NCBI RefSeq assembly: GCF_035594125.1
Contig: NC_087163.1
Span: forward strand, 4,311,001-4,375,000
Direction: 5' to 3'
Origin: Scylla paramamosain
Taxonomy: Eukaryota > Arthropoda > Malacostraca > Decapoda > Portunidae
Length of the DNA: 64,000 nucleotides
Positions within the stretch are counted from its first letter, which is position 1; every line of letters begins with the position of its first letter. A model generated the notes under the pieces. It was not told the origin of the DNA. It searched no databases and was given only the letters and a program-made list of their open reading frames with translations. This document shows, piece by piece, positions 15,830 to 29,350 of this stretch. The position numbers were made by a program, and so were the translations under genes.

Positions 15830-16600
15830 GAGAGAAACTGAAGGCAAGTGCTGGGGAAATTATGATAATTTTCTGGGGAAGAAAGTAGAGATGTGTTTAT
15901 AAATTAAACTTGTAGTGAATAGAAAGAAATAAAGAAAGAATAGAGTAGTGAAAGAGATTATAAAGTACTGTGTTATCTTAGTAAACATGGTGAGATGGAT
16001 GAAAAATGAGAGGGCAGTGCAAGATATGCATAGGATCACTTGCAAGGGTTATGAGGAGGAGAGAAACATGTAGAGAGGTCTAAGGAATATTAAACTGCTG
16101 GCTATGTCAGATTATGGCAAAGATATTTGGTTGTAGAATAGAGTGCAGCTGTCGAGAATGTGAGTTATGAGTTACCTACGAGGCATGTGGAGTGATGAGA
16201 TGGGAGTGTAAGAGCAATGGAATTACATATGAAAATGCAGATGAAAGTGCAGTATCAGTACCTGTGGAAAGGGAGTGAAATGTGGAGTGGATGAAGAGAT
16301 ATATAGTAGTTTGGCCACACATTGAGAAGATGAGTTAATTAAGAGGTTGTGAAAGTGAAGATCCTAATAAGAGAGGAAGGCCACTCAGAAGATATAGATA
16401 TGGTATGTGTAGAAGAAAACTTCAACAGCTAACTCTTGCATTTTGTAATTTAGGACGATAAAAGTGTGGAAAGGATGGGCAGTTGAAAGAGTGCACTAGA
16501 TGCAAAAGAATGGAGCAAAAAACTGTGCTTACATGTGATGAAGATGAATGGAGAGCAGTTTCAAATTTATCACCTTAGACAATGCAAATGAAAATTTTTC
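15830..16600 (+). mobile_element. Decayed non-LTR retrotransposon fragment
   Basis: Several frames give eroded pieces of the C-terminal region of a LINE ORF2. Examples are MSYLRGMW, GVKCGV, FGH with a following RR, RGRPLRRY near 16375, and EWSK near 16510. The order matches the usual RYLRG - GVVEW - FGHIxRM - GRPxxRW layout. Many stops and frameshifts are present. The boundaries are approximate. Confidence 0.5.
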
Positions 16601-17683
16601 ATTGTAATTGAAATATAGCATAAAACAATAGTTATGGCATATAAATTAATAGTTTTGATAATTTACATGTGCAAATTCTCTAACAGAATGATGCATTCAC
16701 AACTGCCCTCGAGTTATCCCCCTTCATGCCCAAGTCTTCACACTGTCCATCCATCCCATAGTTACTTTTTTGTGTAGTACAGACAGTGAGTCTGGAAACC
16801 TGTTGGAAGTGGAAAGCTGACAAAAAATCCTGCCAGTGTATTCCTTGAAATCAGTGCCTTGTCATATAACCTAAATGATAACTAATCACTAGTAATCGTA
16901 TGCATATTTATGATAACATGAATGAGAATAGAGCAATAACAATAGTAATAACAGGATCTGCTTCAGTGTGCAAGATCATGACAAAATCAACAAGAAATCC
17001 ATATATTTGAGGTCTGCTTAAATTGACAATTAAATCCCTGTTCAATGACTAGGATAAGAGAACAGCTAAAAATGACTTGAATCAGTCCACACCATTCTTG
17101 ATTTATATATGCAGTGAGCCAACTGCTGTATCCCACCCTTTGCTTTTTTATGGTGCAAGTAACCTGAGTGATTGATTATGACCAATATCCCTCATTAGTT
17201 GTAATACTAAGCTAGCCACAGAAAATATAGCTGTAAAACACATATTTGAGTTTAATACAAAGGCCTAATGTCTGCAGTTATTGCGATGCTATGCACTAAG
17301 GTAACTTGGTGACTAAGGTTAACATGCTTTGTGCAGCTGTAATCAACAACACTGGTGGGATAATATCTGTTCATCACATATTCCTTGCTACTTATTAAGT
17401 CCCACAAGTAAAGGATGGTGATAGCAGTGTTTCCAAAACTTGTGATAGTTACCAATATCTAAATTGTGCTTAGTACTTCATTTAGTCTCCTCACATACTG
17501 GTGTATTACTCCTACATGAGAGATCCCTTCTTGACACTTCCTCTATTCTTTCAAGATAATCCACCTCATTCTATAATTACAATACATCCCCCTTTAGCTT
17601 AATTTCAAATCTAGCTACATCTATAGCCATTTTCTAAGCCATTGCTATTTTTGTAATCCTTGACTAGTCCCTGTTACCTGTCA

Positions 17684-18150
17684 TCTAGACAGGGTGGAAT
17701 CAAAAGCTTTTCGTCTCATCAACTCCTCTCCTCTAACTGACTGTCTTCAGCCTCTCTCTCACTGCCGCAGTGTTGCATCTCTAGCTGTCTTCTACCACTA
17801 TTTTCATGCTAACTGCTCATCTGATCTTGCTAACTGCGTGCCTCCCCTCCTCCTGCAGCCTCGCTGCACAAGACTTTCTTCTTTCTCTCACCCCTATTCT
17901 GTCCACCTCTCTAATGCAAGAGTTAATAGTATTTTCAATCATTCATCCCTTTCTGGTAAACTCTGGAACTCCCTGCCTGCTTCTGTATTTCCACCTTCCT
18001 GACTTGAATTCCTTTAAGAGGGAGGTTTCAAGACACTTATTCATTAATTTTTGAATACTGCTTTGACCCTTTTACCCTTTTATGGGACTGGCATTTCAGT
18101 GGGCATTTTTTTTTATTGGATTTGTGTTGCCCTTGGCCAGTGTCCATCCT

Positions 18151-18200
<50 letters not shown>
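17684..18200 (+). mobile_element. 5'-truncated LINE, 3' end with poly-A
   Basis: Encodes the C-terminal part of a non-LTR ORF2. The frame reads ESKAFRLINSSPLTDCLQPL, then NSLPASVFPPS, with stops after that. A short 3' UTR ends ccttggccagtgtccatcct before acat and about 46 A (18155-18200). It is collinear with the longer minus-strand copy at 30725-31885. The homology starts at tctagacagggtgg, so 17684 is the truncation point. Confidence 0.88.
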
Positions 18201-18202
<2 letters not shown>

Positions 18203-18843
18203 TATGCTCAACTCTGGTAACCACTAGATTTGTTTAAGTGCACTGTTTCCATAGTACTCGTATATGCTACTCTTCCCTTTATGGTAGCTGACTGCACTAC
18301 AACAATATGTAAGAGTATGACGACCTGTTGAAAGCTCTGCCATGATCATCCTTTATGGGAAGAATAAAGGCTACCCAAAGGGGAGTATGGAGGACAAGTA
18401 GTCTAAAATTCCATATAGTAGCACATAAATATCTAAAGTATCTCTGAATAATTCAAATGACTAGAATGTTATCGAGATTCAATCAACTAAACCAAAAACT
18501 GACAGCATAGAGATGCACTATTCCTATATAGAAATTGTCATGACTGGGAGCCAGATTAGCTGGAAGGAAGAGCATAATCAGTGTGACACCAAGTGACCTT
18601 AAAATGATCAATGGACTACAAGTGAAGATTTGGCCCAATGTCATAGTTTGTACTAAAATAATTTACTTCAAAGAATTCCTGTATCTACTGTTTAGTTAAA
18701 TTTTTTTTTCACTTAGTTTGCCCCTCATCAACAAATACAGTAAATTCCTCCTTTCAGCTCTGTCAATACTTACATAATAAGTCTAATGACTAGGCATGAA
18801 AGCTGACTTAGCATCACCTGGAGTTGTCAATGACCAATCCACA

Positions 18844-20033
18844 TTACTTTGCCATTTGTGTCAACACATTTTTGGCGTAGGTCATCATAGAATTGCGAAG
18901 GTGGACTGCCAAGGCAGCAGAATGGCACTGCCGGATGTGACCTCTGAACTCCTCATGGCGACTGCTGGGTATGATCCTCATGAATATATCTAGAGGTGCA
19001 GTCAGAACCAATTCACCTAATACAGCTGTAGACAAAAAGATCAATCTTAATAAAGGAAATATTCACACATATATGGATCACCAAAAAGGTATTAAAAGTA
19101 AATACTTAACCAATATTCAAGACCAGCATTTATAATACCGATATGTAACTGATACCAGTTGAATAAAATTTCAAAATACTTAATCTCTTAATTCTTAAAT
19201 TTTAATTATTATAGCAAATCTTTGTAAATAATTTGCACCATCCTGAAAATATGAACTGTTCTTGATGCTCATGCACATAATTTTGATAGATTACATGTTT
19301 GATTTGCATAGTCACAAAGTAAATATGCAGTGTAGGCTGTTTTGCTATGGCCCCTCCCTTGTGATTGTATATGAATGAGTGAGATGTTAGAGAGGTAGGC
19401 AGATTGATAGAAACACCTAGTGAATAACTCCTTGCTAGTCATATGCATTTCCTATGAGTGCCTTCAAAGTACCGCCTGCTAATTACTTGTTTTCTTCATG
19501 TCACATGTAACTAAAATTTGCTGTTTTGCTTCAATCACTGAGCAAAATTTACTGTTTTATTTCAATCACACAGCAAATGAACCAAACCCCAGAGGCTTGT
19601 TCTTGCTATGGAAGAGCATCAGATTATGCATAGGAGTACAAGTTGGATGTGCAAATGTATCCCATTAGAAAATTGAGTAATTGCAGTATTTTTCAAGAAG
19701 CAAGGAGCAATTAAGGTTATATGACAAAACACAAAACTCATAATATTGTTAATATAAGTGCATGAAAATGAAAAATGGAGGCTGGATAATAAATGTGATA
19801 TAGATAATACAATTTGATCTTACCATTCAAGACATCTGAGTAAATATGATAAGTTGCATCTGATTCCACAAGGCTGGATTTATGATTTATTAACTTTGTC
19901 ACAAGTTCTTCCCACTCTAGTGGGGACTCGTACATATCCTGTAAAAGACAAAGCAATGGTTAGTCATTACAAAACCCATGAAGCATGTAGAGTTATAGAT
20001 CATCAATGAGCTATTTCTGACACAAAGTGGCAT

Positions 20034-20114
<81 letters not shown>

Positions 20115-21233
20115 TTGAAATTCAAAGGGTAAACAATCAAAAGCCTGAAATTAAATACCAAGTTCCTAAGCTTGTTTTGTAGGTCTTAATTCAAATTCAC
20201 TTATCTATACCAAGGCTGTCTACCTGAAAAGAGGCACACAACATTCACATTCACGCCACTCTTAGCACCTTGGCCCCCAACGGAGAAGAGAAAGTACTCC
20301 TGCCCTCATCTTTTGGAAGATCAGTCACACAGCTTGAACAGTTGTCTGGAAAAGGGCTCCTTCATCGCAAGTACTCTTCCCTACCACATCTGTGTGAGAC
20401 CATCAATGTGTAACATCTCCCTTGGAGGTTACAGGGCTGTGTCATTCTTCACCCACTCACAGCTGCTCTTCATTCACTTCTGTCATGGACAATCATTCTT
20501 CTATGCCCCAGTGTCAGCCCTCTTCCCTTTTAGGCCTCCTTTACACTATCTATGCATCCCTTATGTGGCCTCTATCTCACAAGTTCATACCTCTCACTTG
20601 ATCTAAGGATTCTCCATTCTCACACATCCATACCACCCCAGCACACATGGTTATGGCTGTCCTGCAGTCTCTCACAACACCTGTCCTCTTTCTCACTTCA
20701 TTTCGGACTCTGTACAAGTCACTCCACACATACTCCATAGAGATCTCATCTCCATTACATTCAATCTCCCATTGTCAGCTATTCTCATAATCCAAGTCTA
20801 AGCACTGTACCCTTCATACAATATTCTCTTCACATTCATTCTAAGTGCCATACTCTCAAACAATATTCATACCTCATAACACTTTTCTTGCTTCCTTTTA
20901 TGTATGTATTTCAAATTCACATGCACAAGGAAGTAAAGCAATGACTACTGTATGACATCATCACCAATCCTCAAATTAAATTAACACATTTCTTTCCATG
21001 ATTCCCACAATTACCTTTCCAAACTGCAGAAGAGCATATGGAAACTCCTCCAAGATGTAATCCAGCTGCTGTGAGCGATCCAAGCATAGTATCTTGAGAG
21101 ACTGTGCACCCAAAACAGATGGATTGGCTGTGGCAAACTTGAGAACGTTTGAACGATCCTCTGATGATGGCAGATCAGAGCTTAGGAGAGACTGAAAATA
21201 ACTCTCATTAACCATTTACAGTACATGACAAAC

Positions 21234-21287
<54 letters not shown>

Positions 21288-22256
21288 TTAAATGATTGAT
21301 AAAAAATGTGAATGTAGCACTGCAAGGGCAAGTGATAAGGAAGAAAAACTGGACAATTCACATGACTACTAGAAGTATTTTTACACTTTTTAACACTAAA
21401 ATTTTGCTACAACCAAAAGTCTTCTGAGACAAACTGGTGTAAGGTTGATTATAATCCAAACTTCAATTTCTCAACCATCACCATAGTATGGTATAGCATA
21501 GCAGTGTTAAAGGAGCATTTACCTGAAGAACCACAAGGTGCAGCAGTGAGGAAGACAAGGTTTTTCTCATTTCCTTAACTTCTGAGGGAGTCTTGTCTTC
21601 AGGGGCTTCTCCTTCAATAGCAACTATTGCCTGGCTTTTGTTGCTCATGGACTGTTCTTGACTAAATGGAGGCAGAAGGGCCAGGAATGTTGGGCGTGGG
21701 GCATACAGCTCCTTCAAGGCTACTCTCTGGTCACTCCAATTTGGGTCTTCCTTAGACTGAGGAATCCAAAACAAAATTACCATGCTGTATTATCATTGTA
21801 GTATATTATACTACAGACATTTAATGTGCAAGGATTTTTCAATTAAAAATCAGGTACTAAATAAAACAGGGTAACAGGTAAAATATCAGTCTAAAGTCTT
21901 ATATCATATATGTATTGTTGGCCATCTTATCTGAAAATAGCTTGTCAAGTGAAATTCTTGATCATTAGATTAATTCTATGGTTTTCTGCATGTTATGTAT
22001 GGGTCAGACTGTTTATTAACACTCAGTTGTCACAGGGACTAGAGTTTCTTGGGCACTAAATTTGTTTTGTAAAAAAAAAAAAAATAAAAAAAATAAATAA
22101 ATAAATAAATAAATAAATAAAAAAGAAAAATAAATAAATCTGAATAGTACCACCATGTACATACCTTATCACCGAAAGCACCCATGAGACTGGCCAGGTA
22201 AAGGCTCACCAGCACTCGTACAGCTCTGTCATAACGGTCCCGCTGGTCAGTGATCT

Positions 22257-22298
<42 letters not shown>

Positions 22299-25200
22299 AG
22301 ATATAAAACTATATTGTGTATATATTTTGTGCATATTGCAATATTAATTAAGCTGATTTTATTCTTGGCAGACAAGCCAATTAAACACAAGTTGACTATT
22401 ATGCTCTAAAGCATGAATAAAAAGAACAAAATCACCTTTCTATAAGCATTTACTTACCTCAGTGTTGTGGGCATATTCCAAGAAGAACTTTTCCAGAAAG
22501 TCTCTAAGCCAAAGTGAATGTGTGTTGCACTCAGGGCCACAAGACACAATTGGATACACTGCTATAAAGGCATCTACAAAAGCATTCAAAGACAGAGTGC
22601 CTTCCCCAATCATGGACACAAATACCTCTGTGAAAACTTCTTTCTTGTGCTCTGCCAGGACCTGTAAAAAATGCATTCAACAATAAATGTTAGTCCAACA
22701 AGTACAAGAAAATAAGTTGCTCATGCAATTTTCATGTCATGGAGGAGGATTAACAATTTCTCACCTGTGCCAAGGGGGAGAGTGTTGTTGTCCCATCCTG
22801 TGTAGTGAGGAGAAGACGGGAATGCTGCAGCAACACCACTACCAACTGGTAAGCTCGAAGTGAGGCCACAACTGTTGCTACCTAAGTGAAGGGCAATTAA
22901 TTAATAGTCTTATATACAAATCTTGATGGAGAAATTTAGGTATAAGTATGTATGCATACCTGTTCAGGTGATCCTCTGTCCAGAATCACAAGGGCCAAGG
23001 CCAGGACGTCTGTTGGTCTTGGCTCCTGCGTTTTGGACAATTCTGTTTTTATTATTGCCAGCACCTGTTGGGATGGGAAGTTCATAGCATACATGAAATA
23101 AAAATATCACAAAAAAAAAATATATATACTCAGGTTTGAATTCTCAATTAAATCTGGCCAAAAACCTATTGTTCTTAAAAAACAAATACTAATGAAATAA
23201 GCAGAACATTTTCTTAACACATCTTTGTTAATAAAATTCCTACCTTATCTTTCTTGTATTCCTTAAAGCAATTTGACTGTAGAATTACTGCAGACACTTT
23301 TTCTGGGGCAATCTTTTCCATCATCTCCAAAACACAGTTGGCCTGAAAATGACACACAATTAAGACACATGATTATATGTATGTAGTTAACAGCACATCT
23401 CCAATTGAACACAAGCTCTTGAGCTAAGAAGGATTTCACATTGCCTCACCTGTGCAGCAGTGAGTGGAGCTGTGTTTGGATGGAGCAGAAGAGCTGAGAC
23501 AACAGGAACAAGGCCTGGGCACTGCAACTCCAGCCTCTCTACTACTGCATCAGGAGTGAGGCTGGACACCTGGTAATACTGAGTAGCCTGCTTCCATTCT
23601 GCCTCTGTATCACACCTGTAGAAAAATAAGCTTATAATAAGATAATATAATTTTATTACTTATACTGTGCTGCAATGTGATGAGGGATTTTATTTAACCA
23701 GTAAACAAATATAACTTACTGGGCATAGTAATCACCAAGCAATGCTGAAGAATCCTGCAACAAAGAGCAAAGATCTTCATCAGACTCCTCAGCCTGAGGC
23801 AGCTCGTGGTGCAGGGCTGTGGTGAGGATCAGATGAGCTTCCAATAGCAAGTGCAAGTAAGTAGAGGGAGAGGCAGAGCGGTGGCTACGGCCCACACGCA
23901 CCATCTCCTTGTACAGGTTGGCAGCACTAGGCAGGTGGAGTGAGTACACTGTGTGGGATTTGTCACCACCTCTGGGGAAGAAACACAAGACATTATTTCT
24001 TTCTAAATGTGCATCTATAGAGATGCAACATGTAAATATCTGGTCTACATCCCTCCCTTCAGGGATGATATAAGGCTGTTATTAATGGAAAGATTTTTGG
24101 CATTTCTATGAAACATTTTCAATATTTTCTTGTGTAAATGGTATGACAAATCATGACAGACCAAAAATCCTTTGGTCATTAGTGATCATCTTAAATCTCG
24201 CTGATAATGTGTTTAGTTTGTATTTACCTAGAATGTCCTATTAGATATTTGATTCTCAGCAATGACTTCTAACTGCTACCAAGAAACTGATCACAGGACA
24301 AGATAGATAAACTAAGGAATGAACCACCATAAGGACACTCAAGATCATGTGAGTCTGACAGTTTACCAGTCAGGCCAATAAGGCTGATTCACTTAGGTCG
24401 AAGGATGACTTTGACTCTTCTGTCACTACATATGAATATATTAAGAAAGAATTATGAATACAAATCTCATTCTGGAAAAGAAAAATCTTTAACTACTTAC
24501 ATAACAAGAAAAGTGACTTACTCATTATTTGCAGCTATCAGGGCAAGGCAAGATTTGGTGAGAGTGAGTGTCTCAACATTGAGGAAGGGCCGCAGTCCAA
24601 CCAAACACACAGTCTCCTCCCAGTGTGGGGGAACCTGGGAATAGAGTTTATTCTAAACAAAATATTTCACCTTCCACATTGTTTGCTTCAACTGCCCAAC
24701 CTTCTGATTTAATTCAGCTAATGAATTAATATTTTGTAATTAACAGACTTTCCACCAACTGCTTCACCTTCCAGTCTACTTACAACCATGTTGAGGCCCT
24801 CTGGGAGGTGTGACACAACAACAACAGGGTGTGGTCTGAGGGTGTAAGTTTCCAGGCCAGTTAGTGTGAGGGCATGTAGGAGAGATGGTTCTAGTGCCAC
24901 TGAGTACACAGGTGCTGTGTAAGAGAAGACACCGCCACGCACTACACTGCTACCTAGGAGAGAAATTGTAATCATTACTTAATGCAAAGAAAGCTCAGAT
25001 TGTTTAGCAGTACCTCTGATATTAACACTCAATTTATCCAGCCTCTGCTTTATATTTAACACAATATAACATCAATATTATTTTTCCATATTAACTTTAG
25101 TTATTTCTTGAATAACACATTTATGTAAAAAATGGTTGGTTGAAAAAATTATGTTGCTTCCTCTAAAATTTACAAACAATGTTCCTTGTTTTAAATATTT

Positions 25201-28062
25201 TCTAATAGTAATTTCATTTAACAAAACCCTATATTAATTACAACACATGCTTGAAAACATGGAGACACTTGACTCACTGAAGGCATCATAAGAGAGAGTG
25301 ATGTGGTACAGCTGGCCAACATGTGGAGTTGTAAGGAAGACTGAAGCACCAACCTTGAGGGCTGACCCGGAGGGCTGTAGTGGGTGTGAAGGACGACGAG
25401 GGGGAGTTGCTTTACCATCTGTTAAGATGAAAATTCCTGTTATGTAATTTAAATAAAAGTATCCTGAGATGTAACATGGTTTTGTAGTTTACAGGAGTGA
25501 AAATTTGACATTACAAGACAATGCTAAGAAAACAACTAAAATTTAAACAAAACCCTAAGAAAATCCATAAATCTATACATTCAATCCTTACACTAGGGAA
25601 AGAGGGAGAGGGAGGGGAAGAAAGATGCTGTCTTAGGTATGGAACTTCAGAAAGTTGTTGCTTGGCTCATTCAGGCACAAGTTTACATTGCATTTGATGC
25701 ACCTGATGAATGGATAATGAGGTCAAATCTATTGAAGAATGAAGTTAAATAGGTCACATCTCAGGTGTATGAAGTAGGCTATTGTGACAGTATAAAAAAT
25801 AATGAGGTTTATCTGAGGTACAATTGCCACTGCATGAAAATCCACAAATGTGCCAGAAAAAAGCTGGTAACAGGCTAGGCCATCTCCCACCACTGCAGTA
25901 GTTTTGTTAGCTGGTAGTTGCACCTTACTGGTTTTAGTTATTGGCAGAGAGCAAGCAAAATGACCAGGGAGAAGTGAAGGCTCTTTCCTTCTCAGAGACA
26001 CATTGACAGAAGGGACATATGTATCAAATGCGATATAAATGTGTTCCAGAATGAGAAAACTTTCCTACAGCTTGATACCTAAGGCAGTCTCTGTCTTCTC
26101 TCTCTCTCTCTGACCACTAATTCCTGATGTAAGAAGAATTAATGGATTTCTTTTGCCACCATTATAAACATCTTTTGTATCTGTACAATGTGGAAGCTTT
26201 ATTCGTTAAGGGTCAGAAAATCAAGTTACATTAATAATCTAAAAATGTAATGAATCTAAGTACTGCATCAAACAGCATCCTTCCTTTCCCTGGTGATCAA
26301 CATGACAAATCAGCCACACAGTAATACAGAATCATATCAATCCTCAACCTGGGACCTTTGTAAAATCTAGTGGTCTGAAATATGTAGCATCATTATTTTG
26401 GGCCAAGGAAATATTATATGGCCTATATAAGGTTAAATTCAAGCAGTTCTAATGCTATCTTTCACCTTTCTTCCCCTTCTCTGACTCATACACAGCCATC
26501 AGCATGAGGTTGGAGAAGGGAATGTCAGGATCACTGGTGTGGTCAGCTCGCCGGTGGATGAGAGTCACTGCTTCAAATACATTTGCTGGAAGTTTCACTC
26601 CTGAAGAGTTTGTGGTGAGGACCTTCATGCGAACACTGGAGCATCGGGCTGAGCTGGAAATCAAAGAGGGCTTAAATAAGCTCACTATGCTTACTTGGAA
26701 TATCATGCATTACTTTTGCTTTTACACAACTTTTAATTAAAAAAGAAAAATTTGCAGCTCACCTTACAGGACCAATGACCTCCCCTGGTTCAGCTACTGG
26801 CCCACACTGAGCAGCTCCTACTAGGGAGGGGAACAGGAGAAATCGACTGTCTTCTGCAGGACGCCTCCGTCCATAGGACAGTGTTGGCACCCATGTAAGT
26901 TCACTTAAATCTACATAGTCATCAGCATCTCTTATGGATATTAAAGAATCCTGTAAATAAAACACCTTCAGTTAATATTATAAAAAACTTTCCTTATTAA
27001 TACTATCTTTTTAATAAGCTAAGCCATCACAAAGATGTTAATTCAGCATACAGTATCCCCAAAAATAAACACAGTGACAGCTAACCTCCTTCTTCAGACG
27101 CTCCTTCATCAAGCCCCCAGAGCTCATGGAGTCAATACTGCGGCCTGGGGATCTTGATGCTGACCGTGTCTTGGACTTGGAGCGGGACTTGCTGCGCTTT
27201 TCTTGTGGTTTACTCTCTTTTTCTTCTGAGTTTGCTTTCAAAAGTTGTGAATTGATTGTAATTTGAAAGATGTGTGCTTCTGACTCAGATATACATCCAA
27301 TCAAATCCTCAGACATGGCAACTTCCTTAACAATGAAGGACATGTCAAGTTCCATGTATTCTTCAAAGTCAATAAATTTAACTTTTGAAAGATCATGGGT
27401 CTTTTCACAGAATCTGAATATTGTTACACTGATGCCACAAGCCACAGCAATGTTCCCAGTTGATTGACAGCAGGCAATGAACTCTGCTGGTTTACGAAGA
27501 GGAATTTCCACCATTTCTAGATTAGCGACACCTGACTGACTGCTGGGTGTGACGCGCCCGGCAATCCTGGCCCTCATTGGCTGATTGGTGGTGCTCTGAT
27601 CCCAGTGGAGATAGACTCGTACATATCGGTGATCACCACCATGTCTGGCTGGCTTGGTTTCTAATGTGACCACAAAGTTGCCTGGTTGAGGAAACCTTTG
27701 TTTTAGCATATAAAAACATTTGCTTAACAATCAGTCTATATTCTTGATAGTTAATTCCATTTGCAATCTCTTTGGACATATGTAAATGAACACATTTAAT
27801 GAACATTCTCATGAAGAAACAAGAATAGAACTCTGCTGTGTAATGTACCTGTTTCACAGTAAACAATTTGCTGGACCAGATCAACAGTGGGGAAACTGCC
27901 TTGCAAAGCTCCACCAGCCTTGAGATCACGGATATCCACGGTGTGTTCCCCACCGACCAGGAGAATGTCATCTTTTCCCCTGGTGACTCCTCGGCCCCCT
28001 GAGCGCTCCAGGCCAGCTACATCTTGACGTGTGAAGTGATGGACTGATATGACTCGCACCAT
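18844..28062 (-). CDS. HPS3: HPS3, BLOC-2 complex subunit (18 coding exons)
   Basis: HPS3 is a cytosolic subunit of BLOC-2, which helps deliver cargo to lysosome-related organelles. Exons: 28062-27849, 27681-27086, 26950-26763, 26653-26466, 25418-25278, 24953-24784, 24634-24522, 23971-23720, 23615-23450, 23342-23244, 23064-22960, 22881-22765, 22661-22458, 22254-22165, 21756-21523, 21191-21015, 19938-19824, 19025-18844. All have GT-AG ends and matching phases. They sum to 3351 nt, or 1116 residues; human HPS3 has about 1004. N-terminal strands such as EMVEIPLRKPAEFIACC and KVKFIDFEEYMELD align with the human beta-propeller region. FIDFE at residues 174-178 sits where human has the clathrin-box LLDFE. 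An RS-rich insert (residues about 233-252) appears lineage-specific. The middle and C terminus are helical, as in the family. Introns carry (GA)n, (CA)n and (AAAT)n arrays. Confidence 0.93.
20036..20112. repeat. (AG)n microsatellite in HPS3 intron
   Basis: About 76 bp of perfect AG dinucleotide between HPS3 coding exons 16 and 17. The rest of this 1.1-kb intron shows nothing recognisable. Confidence 0.97.
21236..21285. repeat. (AG)n microsatellite in HPS3 intron
   Basis: About 49 bp of AG, starting 45 bp upstream, in the direction of transcription, of the exon that begins at 21191. In the minus-strand transcript it is a CU-rich tract next to the acceptor. Confidence 0.97.
22069..22139. repeat. 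A-rich (AAAT)n array in HPS3 intron
   Basis: An A-run followed by imperfect AAAT repeats, just downstream of the exon 22254-22165. Confidence 0.9.
22259..22297. repeat. (CA)n microsatellite at an HPS3 acceptor
   Basis: In the minus-strand transcript this is a (UG)n tract that ends 4 bases before the acceptor AG of the exon beginning at 22254. It replaces an ordinary polypyrimidine tract. Confidence 0.95.
25420..26465 (-). other. HPS3 intron without further features
   Basis: About 1 kb between coding exons 4 and 5. I see no exon, repeat array or RNA gene apart from a short CT run near 26097-26111. Confidence 0.6.
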
Positions 28063-28065
28063 TTT

Positions 28066-28088
28066 GCTGCAAATGACATTTTTCTCAT
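28066..28088 (-). promoter_or_regulatory. Splice acceptor in the HPS3 5' UTR
   Basis: Four bases upstream of the HPS3 ATG the minus strand reads gtcatttgcag, then CAAAATGG. This is a good acceptor just before the start codon and implies a spliced 5' exon upstream. The ATG has A at -3 and G at +4. Confidence 0.5.
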
Positions 28089-28739
28089 ATTTAAAGAAGA
28101 TGCATAACTAAAGCAATATAGTGCAATATATTATTGAGGTCTGAGGTTTGTGACTGGAACTGATCACATGTGACAGGTGAAAACCAAATGTGAAAAAAAG
28201 CAACAATGGGATTTTGAGAGAAAAAATAAGTCGTAAAAGTTTGATTTTTGAAGGGAAAGTTCTGTATTTGAGAAAACACCATCTATTAATGGAAAGATGT
28301 ATTACAAAGAGGCCCTTTCTTGTGTGTGACCATCCAATGAATTACCTTAAAGTATAAAAATAAAACTGCCAATAAATGCTGTCTTTATAAAAATATCACA
28401 GATCCTGTGTGATGCATTGAAGGTTCTGTTGGTAATATTCAAACACAGATGTAATTAAAACTATACACTGATTAAGGAAATGCATGTCCAATCACAGGCA
28501 GTCTTCAGCACAATGCTGGTGGTAAGTCTGCATGTATTTTAAAGTTAGGACGGAAAGAACCTCTCATCAAAAAGTGGTTTCCTGAAAAGGATGCATCTGA
28601 CTGATGCAACACACATCAAAGCTAGGGATGAAATGTATACATGAATTGTGTACTGAAATATAAATATGAATACTTAAAATTCCTGTCAGCATAAAGATTA
28701 CAAAAGATTCAGAAAAAAAAAAAAAAATCAGCAAAACTA

Positions 28740-29350
28740 AATGAGGAATGTGTTCTGTGTCCATATCATTACAGTCCCAACATCCAGGCAGCCCTGCACT
28801 CCCCTGGTGTACTGCACACACTGGCTGATGATGAACAGTACTGATAGCCACTACTCGGACTAAAGGTACTAGCATGGTCCGTCATCAGAAACACATTGAC
28901 TAACGGTGCAATGAATCAGTCAGGTAGACATAGTTCTGGTCAGATGTGTACCTGTCACTATATTGGAAGGTGTGGAGGTCAGGGCCAGGTAAACACTGCC
29001 TGGTGGCGCCCCTCACCTCGGCCAACACCTGGGGTTTCAGAATGCCAGTGGTTGGAGGCGAGCTTACAAGCACCTCATAGCAGGAGGAAATTTGAAAACG
29101 CAGCAGGTCTGAAGACTCACCTTGGATGCTGGGCGGGGTCGGCCATCACCGTGGGTGTGGGGAGGCAGGGACCAGTGGTGGGAGGGGCAGCAGGGGCCTC
29201 CTGCTTCTCACAAGCCAACGGGACTACTAAGCTGAGGGGTTTATCCTGTGGGCCTTCAGGGGACTATTGCAGACTCTCATATGACTACCTTACATCCTCT
29301 GATTATCCTGAACGAAATACACATTTACCCCAGAGTATAAGTAAAAAATA
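28740..29350 (-). other. GC-rich segment in HPS3 intron 1 with a candidate first exon
   Basis: Minus-strand ATG at 29146 opens MADPAQHP and meets an AG|GTGAGT donor at 29121. Joined to the acceptor at 28066 it would be in frame with HPS3, adding about ten residues. Downstream, near 28875-28730, another short open stretch (STVHHQPVCAVHQGSAGLPG) is unassigned. The segment is GC-richer than its flanks and could be an alternative promoter or an eroded pseudogene. Uncertain. Confidence 0.25.

Noticed and set aside
17694..18054. Two overlapping plus-strand frames as host genes
   Set aside because: They are two frames of the LINE C terminus, identical in kind to the minus-strand copy at 30831-31253.
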